Below are positions 8,629-18,344 of a DNA stretch of 64,000 nt, piece after piece (the stretch's first letter is position 1; each line of letters opens with the position of its first letter). Origin of the DNA: [Mycobacterium] zoologicum. Its GTDB lineage: Bacteria; Actinomycetota; Actinomycetes; Mycobacteriales; Mycobacteriaceae. The stretch spans positions 329,091 through 393,090 of the forward strand of contig NZ_CP083985.1 in the NCBI RefSeq assembly GCF_020172665.1, in the 5' to 3' direction. The notes beneath the pieces are model-generated. The model made no database searches. It was not told the origin of the DNA and saw only the letters and a program-made list of their open reading frames with translations. The position numbers and the translations under genes are program-made.

Positions 8629-9597
8629 TCAGGCGAAGGTCTTGCGGTAGTGGTCGGGGGAGACACCGAGCCGACGAATGAACGTGCGCCGCAGTGTTTC
8701 CGCGGTGCCGAAGCCGCAGCGGCCGGCGATGGCGACGACGGTGTCGTCGGTCTCTTCGAGCTGGCGCCGTGCGGCCTCGGTGCGTACCCGCTCGACGTAG
8801 GCACCGGGCGCCAGGCCGACCTCGTCGGTGAAGACCCGGGTGAAGTGCCGTGGGCTCATCGCGGCCGCGGCGGCAAGATCGGGAATGCGGTGCGCCCCAC
8901 CGGGTTGGCTCTCGATCAGCTCCTGCACGTCACGGATCGGCCGGCGACGGGCCCGGGGCAGCCAGACCGGGGCGGCGAACTGGCTCTGCCCGCCCGGACG
9001 GCGCAGGTAGAGCACCAGCCAGCGGGCCACGTTCTGTGCCACCTCGGTGCCGTGATCGTCCTCGACCAGCGCCAGCGCCAGGTCGATTCCGGAGGTGACG
9101 CCCGCCGCGGTCCATACCGCCTGCGAGCTCCGCAGGAAGATCGGCTCCGGATCGACTGTGATCGAGGGGAATTCGCGTGCCAGCTGGTCTGCGAAGGCCC
9201 AATGGGTGGTGGCGCGGCACCCGTCGAGCAGCCCCGCCGATGCGGCCAGGAAAGCTCCGGTGCACACGCTGATCACCCGCCGGCTGTGCGCTGCGGCGGT
9301 CCGGATCCAGGCCAGCAGCTCCGGGTCGGAGCGGGCCGCGTGGACGCCGGTGCCGCCGGGCAGCAGCACGGCATCGAAGCCATCGGTGGGGTCGGGCAGC
9401 GCGGCGGCCGCCAGGGCCGGGCCGCAGCTGGTGGCGATGGGCCGGCCGTCGGCGCTGGCCACGGTGATGTCGTAGCCGTCGTCGCCGCGGCCGGCGCCCA
9501 ACAGCGCCAGCGAGGCCCCGGCGAACACCTCGGAGGGCCCGAACACGTCCAGCGACTGGACGCCCGGGTAGCCCAGAATGACGATCTTGCGTCTCAC
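8629..9597 (-). CDS. GlxA-family AraC regulator with DJ-1/PfpI sensor domain
   Basis: 322-residue regulator. Residues ~3-190 are a DJ-1/PfpI-like domain (VILGYPGVQSLDVFGPSEVF; Cys in VISVCTGAFLAASAGLLDG). Residues ~220-322 are an AraC DNA-binding domain with two helix-turn-helix units (IPDLAAAAAMSPRHFTRVFT and VVAIAGRCGFGTAETLRRTF). Such proteins usually activate an adjacent operon in response to a small molecule. Start is GTG. The gene precedes and is probably cotranscribed with the PfpI-like enzyme. Confidence 0.9.
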   Translation of the reverse strand: MRRKIVILGYPGVQSLDVFGPSEVFAGASLALLGAGRGDDGYDITVASADGRPIATSCGPALAAAALPDPTDGFDAVLLPGGTGVHAARSDPELLAWIRTAAAHSRRVISVCTGAFLAASAGLLDGCRATTHWAFADQLAREFPSITVDPEPIFLRSSQAVWTAAGVTSGIDLALALVEDDHGTEVAQNVARWLVLYLRRPGGQSQFAAPVWLPRARRRPIRDVQELIESQPGGAHRIPDLAAAAAMSPRHFTRVFTDEVGLAPGAYVERVRTEAARRQLEETDDTVVAIAGRCGFGTAETLRRTFIRRLGVSPDHYRKTFA

Positions 9598-9688
9598 CCG
9601 ATCAGTGTCGACTGCGCGGCATGATGGCGTCTACGTCATACATCCCACGAATCAGGACAGGCGCCCGGACGGACTCCGGAAAGGCAGC

Positions 9689-9717
9689 AGGCCCCCGGGG
9701 GATCTCCCCGAGGGCCT
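9689..9717 (-). terminator. Terminator hairpin downstream of fadE5
   Basis: Twelve-base arms AGGCCCcCGGGG / CCCCGaGGGCCT with one mismatch and a five-base GATCT loop, located 23 bases past the fadE5 stop and before the next gene on the same strand. Very GC-rich, no T tract. Confidence 0.6.
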
Positions 9718-9739
9718 ACGCGGTCTTGATAGGGCGGGC

Positions 9740-11575
9740 TCAGAAGGCCGCTTCGTCGAGCTCCATGATCTCGTTGTCGATGCCTTCGAGCACCCCGCGG
9801 GTGCTGGTCAGCAGCGGCAGGAAGTTCTTGGTGAAGAACGACGCCACCGCGATCTTGCCCTCGTAGAAGGCCCGGTCGTCACCCTCGGCGCCGGCGTCGA
9901 GCTTCTCCACGGCGACGGCCGCCTGGCGGGCCAGCAGCCAGCCGATGACCAGGTCACCGACGCTCATCAGGAAGCGCACCGAACCCAGGCCCACCTTGTA
10001 GATGCTGGAGATGTCCTCCTGCGCCGCCATCAGGTAGCCGGTCAGGGTCGCCGCCATGGCCTGCACGTCGGCCAGGGCGGTGGCCAGCAGCTCACGCTCG
10101 GCCTTGAGCCGGCCGTTACCGGTCTCGTTGGAGATGAAGGACTCGATCTCGCCGGCGACGTGGGCCAGTGCCTGACCCTTGTCCCGGACGATCTTGCGGA
10201 AGAAGAAGTCCTGCGCCTGAATCGCGGTGGTGCCCTCATACAGCGAGTCGATCTTGGCGTCGCGGATGTACTGCTCGATCGGGTAGTCCTGCAGGAAGCC
10301 CGAACCGCCCAGGGTCTGCAGGCTCTCGGTGAGCTTGGCGTAGGCCTGCTCGGAGCCGACACCCTTGACGATCGGCAGCATCAGGTCGTTGATCCGGACC
10401 GCCAGGTCGGCGTCCACGCCGTGCAGCGCCTCGGCGACCGCGGCGTCCTGGTAGCTGGCGGTGTAGATGTACAGCGCCCGCAGACCCTCGGCGTAAGCCT
10501 TCTGGGTCATCAGCGACCGGCGGACGTCCGGGTGGTGGGTGATGGTCACCCGCGGCGCGGCCTTGTCGGTCATCTGGGTCAGGTCGGCGCCCTGCACGCG
10601 CTCCTTGGCGTACTCCAGGGCGTTGAGGTAACCGGTGGACAGCGTGGCGATGGCCTTGGTGCCCACCATCATCCGGGCCTGCTCGATCACGTCGAACATC
10701 TGCGCGATGCCGTTGTGCACCTCGCCGACCAGCCAGCCCTTGGCCGGCACCCCGTGCTGGCCGAAGGTGAGCTCACAGGTGGCCGAGACCTTCAGGCCCA
10801 TCTTGTGCTCGACGTTGGTGACGAAGGCGCCGTTGCGCTCGCCGATCTCACCGGTCTCGAAGTCGAACAGGAACTTCGGCACGAAGAACAGCGACAGGCC
10901 CTTGGTGCCCGGCTTGGCGCCCTCGGGGCGGGCCAGCACCAGGTGGAAGATGTTCTCGAACAGGTCGTCGGAGTCCGCCGAGGTGATGAATCGCTTCACG
11001 CCGTCGATGTGCCAGGAGCCGTCGGACTGCTGGACGGCCTTGGTGCGGCCGGCGCCGACGTCCGAGCCGGCGTCCGGCTCGGTGAGCACCATGGTGGAGC
11101 CCCAGCCGCGCTCGGCGGCGATCACGGCCCACTTCTTCTGCTCTTCGGTGGCGACGTGGTAGAAGATGTTGGCGAATCCGGCGCCGCCGGCGTACATCCA
11201 CACCGCCGGGTTGGCGCCCAGGATGTGCTCGTGCAGCGCCCACATCAGCGCCTTGGGCATGGCCATGCCGCCCAGGGCCTCGTCGATGCCGACCCGGTCC
11301 CAGCCGCCTTCGAGACAGGCGCGCACCGACTTCTTGAAGGACTCGGGCAGGGTCACCGAGTGGGTGGCCGGATCGAACACCGGCGGGTTGCGGTCACCGT
11401 CGACGAACGAGTCAGCAATCGGGCCCTCGGCCAGCCGGACCATCTCGCCGAGCATCTCGCGGGCGGTGTCGATGTCGAGGTCGGCGTACTCGCCCTGGCC
11501 GAAGACCTTGTCCAGGCCGAACACCTCGAACAGGTTGAATACCTGGTCACGGACATTGCTCTTGTAGTGGCTCAC
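9740..11575 (-). CDS. fadE5: Acyl-CoA dehydrogenase FadE5
   Basis: 611 residues, identical in length to M. tuberculosis FadE5 (Rv0244c). FAD-dependent first step of beta-oxidation for fatty acyl-CoAs. Visible family marks are [19 protein letters not shown] (FAD/substrate region), FITSADSDD, and [13 protein letters not shown] with the catalytic Glu; a long C-terminal helical extension follows. The GTG at 11575 is selected because GAGGAGGAAG lies just upstream and the protein then begins [17 protein letters not shown], as in the family. Two palindromes upstream (11625-11638, 11709-11722) are likely operators. Confidence 0.95.
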   Translation of the reverse strand: MSHYKSNVRDQVFNLFEVFGLDKVFGQGEYADLDIDTAREMLGEMVRLAEGPIADSFVDGDRNPPVFDPATHSVTLPESFKKSVRACLEGGWDRVGIDEALGGMAMPKALMWALHEHILGANPAVWMYAGGAGFANIFYHVATEEQKKWAVIAAERGWGSTMVLTEPDAGSDVGAGRTKAVQQSDGSWHIDGVKRFITSADSDDLFENIFHLVLARPEGAKPGTKGLSLFFVPKFLFDFETGEIGERNGAFVTNVEHKMGLKVSATCELTFGQHGVPAKGWLVGEVHNGIAQMFDVIEQARMMVGTKAIATLSTGYLNALEYAKERVQGADLTQMTDKAAPRVTITHHPDVRRSLMTQKAYAEGLRALYIYTASYQDAAVAEALHGVDADLAVRINDLMLPIVKGVGSEQAYAKLTESLQTLGGSGFLQDYPIEQYIRDAKIDSLYEGTTAIQAQDFFFRKIVRDKGQALAHVAGEIESFISNETGNGRLKAERELLATALADVQAMAATLTGYLMAAQEDISSIYKVGLGSVRFLMSVGDLVIGWLLARQAAVAVEKLDAGAEGDDRAFYEGKIAVASFFTKNFLPLLTSTRGVLEGIDNEIMELDEAAF

Positions 11576-11624
11576 TACTTCCTCCTCATGGAATGCCACC
11601 TGCGGTTGGGTACTCAGGCTTAAG

Positions 11625-11638
11625 TTACCCACCAGTAA
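11625..11638. promoter_or_regulatory. Operator-like palindrome upstream of fadE5
   Basis: Read on the gene's strand the 14-mer is TTACTGGTGGGTAA, which matches TTACTCCAGAGTAA upstream of fadA2 in both arms (TTACT / GTAA). It lies 50-63 bases before the fadE5 start codon. A shared lipid regulator is inferred; its identity is unknown. Confidence 0.5.
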
Positions 11639-11708
11639 CGTGCCCTGAAATATACTCCCTGGAACCGGCAGCGCAAGCCAGTGTGAGCTACCTGTCATCG
11701 ACTAATTA

Positions 11709-11722
11709 ACCAACCGGTTGGT
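11709..11722. promoter_or_regulatory. Perfect palindrome ACCAACCGGTTGGT upstream of fadE5
   Basis: Fourteen-base perfect palindrome about 135 bases upstream of the fadE5 start, in the gap divergent from the flavin reductase gene. A 12/14 match is found upstream of fadE6 at 46546-46559, suggesting a second operator type shared by two acyl-CoA dehydrogenase genes. Confidence 0.45.
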
Positions 11723-11779
11723 CTCACTCCCGGGGAGGTCCTGATCACGGGCCGTCCGGCGCCGCTGACCTGCGGCGGG

Positions 11780-12277
<498 letters not shown>

Positions 12278-12283
12278 CCGCAT

Positions 12284-13822
12284 TCAGAAGGGCGGCGGGT
12301 CGTCGGGATCGATCTCGTGTGGCACGGTGGGGCACCAGAGGTCGTGATGGGCGGCGCGGCGGGCTTCGCGGGCCTTGTGGTTCTGGTTGCGTTCGGCATT
12401 GATCCGTGCGGCGCGGTCCTGGGCGCGGGTGCGCCGACGTCGGGGCATCATCGCGGTGCGCTCCCCGCACCGGTCTCCGGTTGACCGCCGTGGTGGCGCT
12501 AAGTCGCCGGTGGGTACACACAGCCGGGGAAACAGCAGCGCACTGCCCGGGGTGGTGACGTAGGTCTGCCCCGACGGGGAGACCAGGATCAACGTTCCGT
12601 CCGGAAGCTGTTTCTCTTGCCAGCCCCAGAACGTCTTCGCCAAATGATGTGTGCGGCAATAACATTTCAGATTCGACGCATGAGTGGCACCACCGTCGCC
12701 ATAGGGAATCGTATGGTCAATATCGCATTTGACCGCCGGCGCATCACAACCCGGCCAGCGACACGTCAGATCCCGGCACCGGACGAAATCGGCCAACGCC
12801 TTCGACGGCGCGTACCCCGGCTCCGGTGGGGCATCGGCGGGGTGCACCAACGCCACCAGCCGCGCTGATTCGGCCAGCTCGGCGATCATCGCCGCGGGGA
12901 CCAGCCCGTCGGCCTCCACCAGCGAGCCCGGCTGCGTACCGGTCCCGTCGATGCTGGCCTGTTCTGCGATCACATGAATGACCACCGGCGAGGCCGCGGG
13001 TCGCGAACCCACCGCGCAGTCGGCCCGCCCGCACCGGCACCCCAGCCGATCCGCCCGCGCCGCCAACGCCCCCATCGCGTCCGCACGCCGCTGCTCACGA
13101 CTGCGCGGATCATCCTCACATACGGTGGCCGCCAACGCATCCAACGCCTTATCCAGTGCGCGGGCATCGACGGTGAACATACTGCCGTAGATCTCCGAGA
13201 GCCCGCCCTGTTGATCCTGAAACCCGATCTCGCGTTCGGCCTGCCGCTCCTTGCGCCGCCGCACCGCATCCCGATCGGCTTTCGCCACGATCTTGTCGAT
13301 CTTGCCGGCTAACCGACTTGCCGTCAGCGACGGCCAGCGTGGCACCGCGCGCGCCAACGCGGCATCGATTGTTGCCAGCACCTGCCCGTCGGTGATCAGA
13401 TCCGTGCGATACACGATCGTCTGAAACAGCCGCAGACCGATGTCCCCGGCCTTGAACACCTCGGCCACCTGCGGCAAGCGCTCCCGCATCGCCCGGGCAT
13501 AGCACAGCCGACTGCCCGCCAACCCCTGACTGATCCGCAACGCCGCCGCCACCTCAGCGGCCACCGCCGCCTCGGTATCGACCGCCCACTCCTGGGTCTC
13601 ACCACAGCGACTCAACCGCAACGCGAACAACTCTCCGATCGCCACCAGCTGGGCCGCCGCCGCCCGGTTCTCCGCCCGAGCCGACGCACAGATCCGATCC
13701 ACCAACGCCGCCGACTCCGGCGTCGTGCGCGGATGACGCTGCAAAAACCACGCACTGAACCGCGCCACCGAATCCAGGGTGGGTCCGGTGGGAGGTGCCG
13801 CCGGCGGCATCGACTCGAACAT
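12284..13822 (-). CDS. HNH endonuclease, DUF222 (13E12 repeat family)
   Basis: 512-residue protein with an N-terminal DUF222 domain (residues ~20-300) and a C-terminal HNH nuclease domain: CRDLTCRWPGCDAP, then CDIDHTIPYGDGGATHASNL and CYCRTHHLAKTFWGW. Members of this mycobacterial 13E12 family are multicopy and often mobile-like, though their biological role is not settled. Start: ATG at 13822, seven bases after a TATACT -10 box, beginning MFESMPPAAP as in relatives; an ATG at 13846 lies upstream of that box. It sits between two otherwise syntenic blocks, consistent with an insertion. Confidence 0.9.
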   Translation of the reverse strand: MFESMPPAAPPTGPTLDSVARFSAWFLQRHPRTTPESAALVDRICASARAENRAAAAQLVAIGELFALRLSRCGETQEWAVDTEAAVAAEVAAALRISQGLAGSRLCYARAMRERLPQVAEVFKAGDIGLRLFQTIVYRTDLITDGQVLATIDAALARAVPRWPSLTASRLAGKIDKIVAKADRDAVRRRKERQAEREIGFQDQQGGLSEIYGSMFTVDARALDKALDALAATVCEDDPRSREQRRADAMGALAARADRLGCRCGRADCAVGSRPAASPVVIHVIAEQASIDGTGTQPGSLVEADGLVPAAMIAELAESARLVALVHPADAPPEPGYAPSKALADFVRCRDLTCRWPGCDAPAVKCDIDHTIPYGDGGATHASNLKCYCRTHHLAKTFWGWQEKQLPDGTLILVSPSGQTYVTTPGSALLFPRLCVPTGDLAPPRRSTGDRCGERTAMMPRRRRTRAQDRAARINAERNQNHKAREARRAAHHDLWCPTVPHEIDPDDPPPF

Positions 13823-13829
13823 ACGTGCG

Positions 13830-13835
13830 AGTATA
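13830..13835 (-). promoter_or_regulatory. -10 box TATACT, leaderless start
   Basis: TANNNT hexamer seven bases from the HNH endonuclease ATG on the minus strand. Confidence 0.55.
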
Positions 13836-13896
13836 CCTGAATTCACGACATGGGGCGAAGGTGCGGTCGTCCCCGCGGATGTGTTGCTATGGGCTG

Positions 13897-14739
13897 ATGG
13901 CGACCCTGCACAGTGACCCCGGGAAGTTGCAGGCCACGGCCGAGGCGCTGGTGGCTGAGGCGGCCGAATTCGTACGGCGCCGCCGCGCCGAGGTGTTCGG
14001 TGCCGACGCCCCCGACCCCGATATTCAGACGAAGAGCACCCCGACCGACCCGGTCACCGTGGTCGACACCGAGACCGAGCGCCTGATCCGGGACCGGCTG
14101 GCCCAGTTGCGGCCCGGTGATGCGGTACTCGGCGAGGAGGGCGGCGGCGACGACGGCGCGGGACCCGTGACCTGGGTCGTCGACCCGATCGATGGCACCG
14201 TCAACTTCATGTACGACGTCCCGGCCTATGCGGTGTCGGTGGCGGCGCAGGTCGGCGGGGTGTCGGTGGCGGGCGCGGTCGCCGACGTGGCCGGTGAGCG
14301 GATCTACTCCGCCGGTGTCGGGCTGGGTGCGCACGCCCATGACCGGCACGGCACCACGAGACTGCGTTGCAATGAAGTCAGTGCATTGCCGTTGGCCTTG
14401 CTGGGCACCGGATTCGGGTATTCAGCCGGCCGCCGGGCGGTGCAGGCGGCGCTGATAGCCCGGTTATTGCCGGCGGTGCGCGACGTGCGGCGGATCGGCT
14501 CGGCCGCGCTGGACCTGTGCATGGTGGCGGCCGGACGGCTCGACGCCTACTACGAGCACGGCATCAACCTGTGGGACCACGCCGCGGGATCGCTGATCGC
14601 CGCCGAGGCGGGTGCCCGGGTGCTGTTGCCGAACCCGGAGGTCGACGGAGCGGTGATGGTCGCTGCAGCGCCGGGCATCGCCGACGAACTCCTCGCGCTG
14701 CTGGATCGCGAGGGCGGGTTGGAGCCGATCCCCCGGTAG
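13897..14739 (+). CDS. suhB: Inositol monophosphatase-family enzyme (SuhB-like)
   Basis: 280-residue Mg-dependent phosphatase. The metal-binding Glu pair is in GEEGGG, and the signature DPIDGTVNFMYDVPAYAVS (IMPase motif 1) and WDHAAGSLIAAEAGA (motif 2) are both intact. The sequence closely resembles mycobacterial SuhB (inositol-1-phosphatase feeding phosphatidylinositol and mycothiol synthesis), including RRIGSAALDLCMVAAGRLDA. The ATG at 13897 gives the usual family length; the upstream extension to 13795 overlaps the divergent HNH gene and has no homology. Its location here next to sdh is not where M. tuberculosis suhB lies, as I recall. Confidence 0.85.
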   Translation: MATLHSDPGKLQATAEALVAEAAEFVRRRRAEVFGADAPDPDIQTKSTPTDPVTVVDTETERLIRDRLAQLRPGDAVLGEEGGGDDGAGPVTWVVDPIDGTVNFMYDVPAYAVSVAAQVGGVSVAGAVADVAGERIYSAGVGLGAHAHDRHGTTRLRCNEVSALPLALLGTGFGYSAGRRAVQAALIARLLPAVRDVRRIGSAALDLCMVAAGRLDAYYEHGINLWDHAAGSLIAAEAGARVLLPNPEVDGAVMVAAAPGIADELLALLDREGGLEPIPR

Positions 14740-14744
14740 GGCCT

Positions 14745-15500
14745 TCAGTCGGACTTGCGGCCGAAGATCTTCCGGCCGAGCCAGACGACCGGGTCGTAGC
14801 GGTTCCCGGCCACCCGTTCCTTCATCGGGATGATGGCGTTGTCGGTGATCTTGATGCCTTCCGGGCAGACCTCGGTGCAGCACTTGGTGATGTTGCACAG
14901 CCCGAGCCCGGCGTCGTCCTGGGCGAAGTCGCGCCGATCGGCGGTGTCCAGCGGATGCATCTCCAGCTCGGCGAGCCGGATGAACATCCGCGGGCCGGAG
15001 AACCGGGGCTTGTTCTCCTCGTGGTCCCGGATGACGTGGCAGACGTTCTGGCACAGGAAGCATTCGATGCACTTGCGGAACTCCTGCGAGCGCTCCACAT
15101 CCACCTGCTGCATGCGGTACTCGCCGGGCTTGAGCCCTTCCGGCGGCTTGAAAGCCGGCATTTCGCGGGCCTTCTCGTAGTTGTAGGACACGTCGGTGAC
15201 CAGGTCCCGAATCACCGGGAAGGTCCGCACCGGGGTGACCGTGACGGTCTGGCCCGGTTCGAACATCGACATCCGGGTCATGCACAGCAGGCGCGGGAAC
15301 CCGTTGATCTCGGCCGAACACGACCCGCACTTGCCGGCCTTGCAGTTCCACCGCACCGCCAGATCCGGAGTCTGGGTGGCCTGTAGCCGGTGGATGACGT
15401 CGAGCACCACTTCGCCCTCGTTGACCTCGACGGTGTAGTCCTGCAGACCGCCGCCGTCGGGGTCACCACGCCAGACGCGCATGTTCACGGTGTTGGTCAT
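14745..15500 (-). CDS. sdhB: Succinate dehydrogenase 1 iron-sulfur subunit
   Basis: 251-residue electron-transfer subunit. The N-terminal plant-type ferredoxin fold binds [2Fe-2S] through C53, C58, C61 and C73 (CKAGKCGSC). The C-terminal domain has C144/C147/C150 with C212 for [4Fe-4S], and C154, C202 and C208 for the third cluster (CIECFLCQNVC; CNITKCCTEVCPEG). It passes electrons from the flavoprotein to the membrane anchor and menaquinone. The ATG overlaps the flavoprotein stop by four bases. Equivalent to M. tuberculosis Rv0247c; an apparent longer frame upstream is only shadow inside sdhA. Confidence 0.94.
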   Translation of the reverse strand: MTNTVNMRVWRGDPDGGGLQDYTVEVNEGEVVLDVIHRLQATQTPDLAVRWNCKAGKCGSCSAEINGFPRLLCMTRMSMFEPGQTVTVTPVRTFPVIRDLVTDVSYNYEKAREMPAFKPPEGLKPGEYRMQQVDVERSQEFRKCIECFLCQNVCHVIRDHEENKPRFSGPRMFIRLAELEMHPLDTADRRDFAQDDAGLGLCNITKCCTEVCPEGIKITDNAIIPMKERVAGNRYDPVVWLGRKIFGRKSD

Positions 15501-17413
15501 CTCGCGCTCCGTCCCGGGTGCCCAGCCAACTCTTCGTCGGTGTAGTACTTTTCGAGCTCGCCGATCTCGAACAGCTCCAGCAGGTCCTCGCGCATCCCCG
15601 ACTGCGGTTCGCGGGTGATGTTGATGTCGGGGACGGCGCTTTCGTCGGCGACTCGGCAGACCAGCAGGGTCTGCCGCCAGCCCGAGTCCATACCCGGATG
15701 GTCGTCGCGGGTGTGGCCGCCGCGACTCTCCGTGCGCAGCAGCGCCGCCTTGGCCACGCACTCGCTGACCAGCAGCATGTTGCGCAGGTCGACGGCGAGG
15801 TTCCAGCCCGGGTTGTACTCCCGGCCGCCCTCGACGGCGACGTTGGCGAACCTGGCCTTGAACTCCTCGAGTCTGGTCAGCGCCTGCTCCAGCTCGCTGG
15901 CGTTGCGGATGATGCCAACTAGATCGTTCATCGACTGCTGCAACTCCGAGTGCAGGGTGTAGGGGTTCTCGGCTGTGCCGGCGGGACGCTCGAACGGCGC
16001 CAGCGCCAGCGCCGCCGCGGCGTCCAGTGCCGCCGGTGTCACGGCGGGCCGAGCGGCCAGGCCCTGCACGTACTGGGCGGCGCCCAGGCCGGCGCGACGG
16101 CCGAACACCAGCAGGTCTGAGAGCGAGTTGCCGCCCAGCCGGTTGGAGCCGTGCATCCCGCCGGAGCATTCGCCGGCGGCGAACAACCCGGGCACCGCCG
16201 CGGCGCCGCTGTCGGGGTCGACCTCGATGCCACCCATGACGTAGTGGCAGGTGGGGCCGACTTCCATGGGGCCCTTGGTGATGTCGACCTCAGCGAGCTG
16301 CATGAATTGGTGGTACATCGAGGGCAGTCGGCGTTTGATCTCCTCCGGTGTGAGCCGGGAGGCGATGTCGAGGAAGACCCCGCCGTGCGGCGATCCTCGA
16401 CCGGCCTTGACCTCGGAGTTGATCGCCCGGGCCACCTCGTCGCGGGGCAGCAGGTCGGGGGTGCGCCGCGCCGAGTCGTTGTCCTTGAGCCACTGGTCGG
16501 CTTCGGCCTCGGTCTCTGCGTACTGGCCTTTGAACACCGGCGGGATGTAGTCGAACATGAACCGGGTCCCGTCGGAGTTCTTGAGCACCCCGCCGTCGCC
16601 GCGCACGCCCTCGGTGACCAGAATCCCCTTCACGCTGGGCGGCCACACCATTCCGGTCGGGTGGAACTGGACGAACTCCATGTTGATCAGGCTCGCTCCG
16701 GCGCGCAGCGCCAGCGCGTGTCCGTCGCCGGTGTACTCCCAGGAGTTCGAGGTCACCTTGAACGACTTGCCGATGCCCCCGGTGGCCAGCACCACCGCCG
16801 GCGCCTCGAACAGCACGAACTTGCCGCTCTCGCGCCAGTAGCCGAAGGCGCCCGAAATAGCGCCGGTGGCTTCATCTTTGAGCAGTTCGGTGATGGTGCA
16901 CTCGTGGAAGATCTTGATCCGGGCCTCGTAGTCACCGAACTCGGCGTGATCGTCCTGCTGCAGCGAGACCACCTTCTGCTGCATGGTGCGGATCAGCTCC
17001 AGGCCGGTGCGGTCACCGACGTGCGCCAGCCGCGGATAGGTGTGGCCACCGAAGTTGCGCTGGTTGATCTTGCCGTCTTTGGTGCGGTCGAACAGGGCAC
17101 CATAGGTCTCCAACTCCCAGACCCGCTCCGGTGCTTCCCGGGCGTGCAGCTCGGCCATCCGCCAGTTGTTGAGGAACTTGCCGCCGCGCATGGTGTCGCG
17201 GAAGTGCACCTGCCAGTTGTCTTTTTCGTTGACGTTGCCCATCGACGCCGCGCAGCCGCCTTCGGCCATCACGGTGTGCGCCTTGCCGAAGAGCGACTTG
17301 CACACCACCGCCACGCTCAGGCCCTGCTGGCGGGCTTCGATGACCGCGCGCAGTCCCGCGCCGCCGGCACCGATCACGACTACGTCGTAGGAGTGCCGTT
17401 CGACTTCAACCAT
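15497..17413 (-). CDS. sdhA: Succinate dehydrogenase 1 flavoprotein subunit
   Basis: 638-residue FAD subunit. The N-terminal dinucleotide motif is VVVIGAGGAGLRAVIEARQQ. The covalent-FAD region follows (KAHTVMAEGGCAASMGN), then the succinate/fumarate site (EFVQFHPTGMVWPP; RDEVARAI with the catalytic Arg region) and the C-terminal RTESRGGHTRDDHPG. It oxidises succinate to fumarate in the TCA cycle. Matches M. tuberculosis Rv0248c. It is 34 bases downstream of the membrane anchor gene and overlaps sdhB, giving the order anchor-sdhA-sdhB in one operon. Confidence 0.95.
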   Translation of the reverse strand: MVEVERHSYDVVVIGAGGAGLRAVIEARQQGLSVAVVCKSLFGKAHTVMAEGGCAASMGNVNEKDNWQVHFRDTMRGGKFLNNWRMAELHAREAPERVWELETYGALFDRTKDGKINQRNFGGHTYPRLAHVGDRTGLELIRTMQQKVVSLQQDDHAEFGDYEARIKIFHECTITELLKDEATGAISGAFGYWRESGKFVLFEAPAVVLATGGIGKSFKVTSNSWEYTGDGHALALRAGASLINMEFVQFHPTGMVWPPSVKGILVTEGVRGDGGVLKNSDGTRFMFDYIPPVFKGQYAETEAEADQWLKDNDSARRTPDLLPRDEVARAINSEVKAGRGSPHGGVFLDIASRLTPEEIKRRLPSMYHQFMQLAEVDITKGPMEVGPTCHYVMGGIEVDPDSGAAAVPGLFAAGECSGGMHGSNRLGGNSLSDLLVFGRRAGLGAAQYVQGLAARPAVTPAALDAAAALALAPFERPAGTAENPYTLHSELQQSMNDLVGIIRNASELEQALTRLEEFKARFANVAVEGGREYNPGWNLAVDLRNMLLVSECVAKAALLRTESRGGHTRDDHPGMDSGWRQTLLVCRVADESAVPDINITREPQSGMREDLLELFEIGELEKYYTDEELAGHPGRSAR

Positions 17414-17447
17414 GAATTCTCGATTACCCTTCGTGTGTTTGCGGAGC

Positions 17448-18278
17448 TCAGCCGATGAAACGGAAATCGGTGATGACGCCGCTGGAGACCATCCAGATGT
17501 AGAAGTCGGTGAAGGCCAGCGTGCCCAGTGTGATCCAGGCGAACTGCTGGTGCCGGCCGTTGAACCAGCTGATCTTCGTCCAGAACCAGTAGCGGATTGG
17601 GTGCTTGGAGAAGTGGTTCAACCGGCCGCCGAAGACGTGTCGGCAGGAGTGGCAGCCGCCGGTGTAGGCCCACAGCATGGCCACGTTGGCCAACAGCACG
17701 ATGTTGCCCACGCCGAATCCGAATCCTCCAGGGCCGTCATCGGAGTGCAGCGCGACGATCGCGTCGTAGGTGTTCAGCGCGGCCAGCGCGAAGGCGGCGT
17801 AGAAGAAGTAGCGGTGGGTGTTCTGCATGATCAGCGGGAACCGCGTCTCGCCGGTGTAGTGGGCCCGGGGCTCGGGGACCGCGCACGCCGTCGGCGACTG
17901 CCAGAATGCCCGGTAGTAGGCCTTGCGGTAGTAGTAGCAGGTGAGCCGGAAGCAGAGTAGGAACGGCAATACCAAGGCGCCCAACGGGATCCATCGAGGG
18001 AACTCCGGCAGCCAGACGCCGAGGTGGCTGGAGCCCTCTACGCACGACGCGCTGATGCACGGAGAGTAGAAGGGTGTCAGGTAGTGGTACTTGTCCACCC
18101 AGTAGCCGCTGCCCCAGAACGACCGGATGGTGGCGTAGATGATGAACGCGTCCAGGCCGAGGTTGACCCGCAGCGGCGACAACCACCATCGGTCGCTGCG
18201 CAGGGTGCGGTTGGCGATCCGCGCCCGAGTCGCCGAGAAGACCCCGGTTCCTGGTCGGTTCACGGCAGGTGCGCTCAT
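17448..18278 (-). CDS. sdhC: Succinate dehydrogenase 1 membrane anchor
   Basis: 276-residue protein with about five hydrophobic segments and a well conserved C209-H210-x-C212-x-H214 motif (GGCHSCRHVFGG), plus Cys74 and Cys79 in a loop. M. smegmatis Sdh1 has been reported to carry a membrane-embedded Rieske-type cluster, and this Cys/His set is the natural ligand candidate here; that link is inference. It anchors SdhAB and reduces menaquinone. First gene of the operon; corresponds to Rv0249c. Confidence 0.88.
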   Translation of the reverse strand: MSAPAVNRPGTGVFSATRARIANRTLRSDRWWLSPLRVNLGLDAFIIYATIRSFWGSGYWVDKYHYLTPFYSPCISASCVEGSSHLGVWLPEFPRWIPLGALVLPFLLCFRLTCYYYRKAYYRAFWQSPTACAVPEPRAHYTGETRFPLIMQNTHRYFFYAAFALAALNTYDAIVALHSDDGPGGFGFGVGNIVLLANVAMLWAYTGGCHSCRHVFGGRLNHFSKHPIRYWFWTKISWFNGRHQQFAWITLGTLAFTDFYIWMVSSGVITDFRFIG

Positions 18279-18344
18279 CTAGGGGTTCCCCTTCGGCTGG
18301 ATTCGTCGGAGGGCGCCCCTATGCAAGCAGCACCCGGTATGGGT

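Noticed and set aside
9578..11623. Long plus-strand open frame opposite fadE5
   Set aside because: Antisense shadow of fadE5 with no family features.
14745..16169. Long N-terminal extensions of sdhB (and likewise htdX, selA, hsp20)
   Set aside because: The extra codons lie inside the upstream gene, a tRNA gene or a promoter region; family length and overlaps support the shorter starts.
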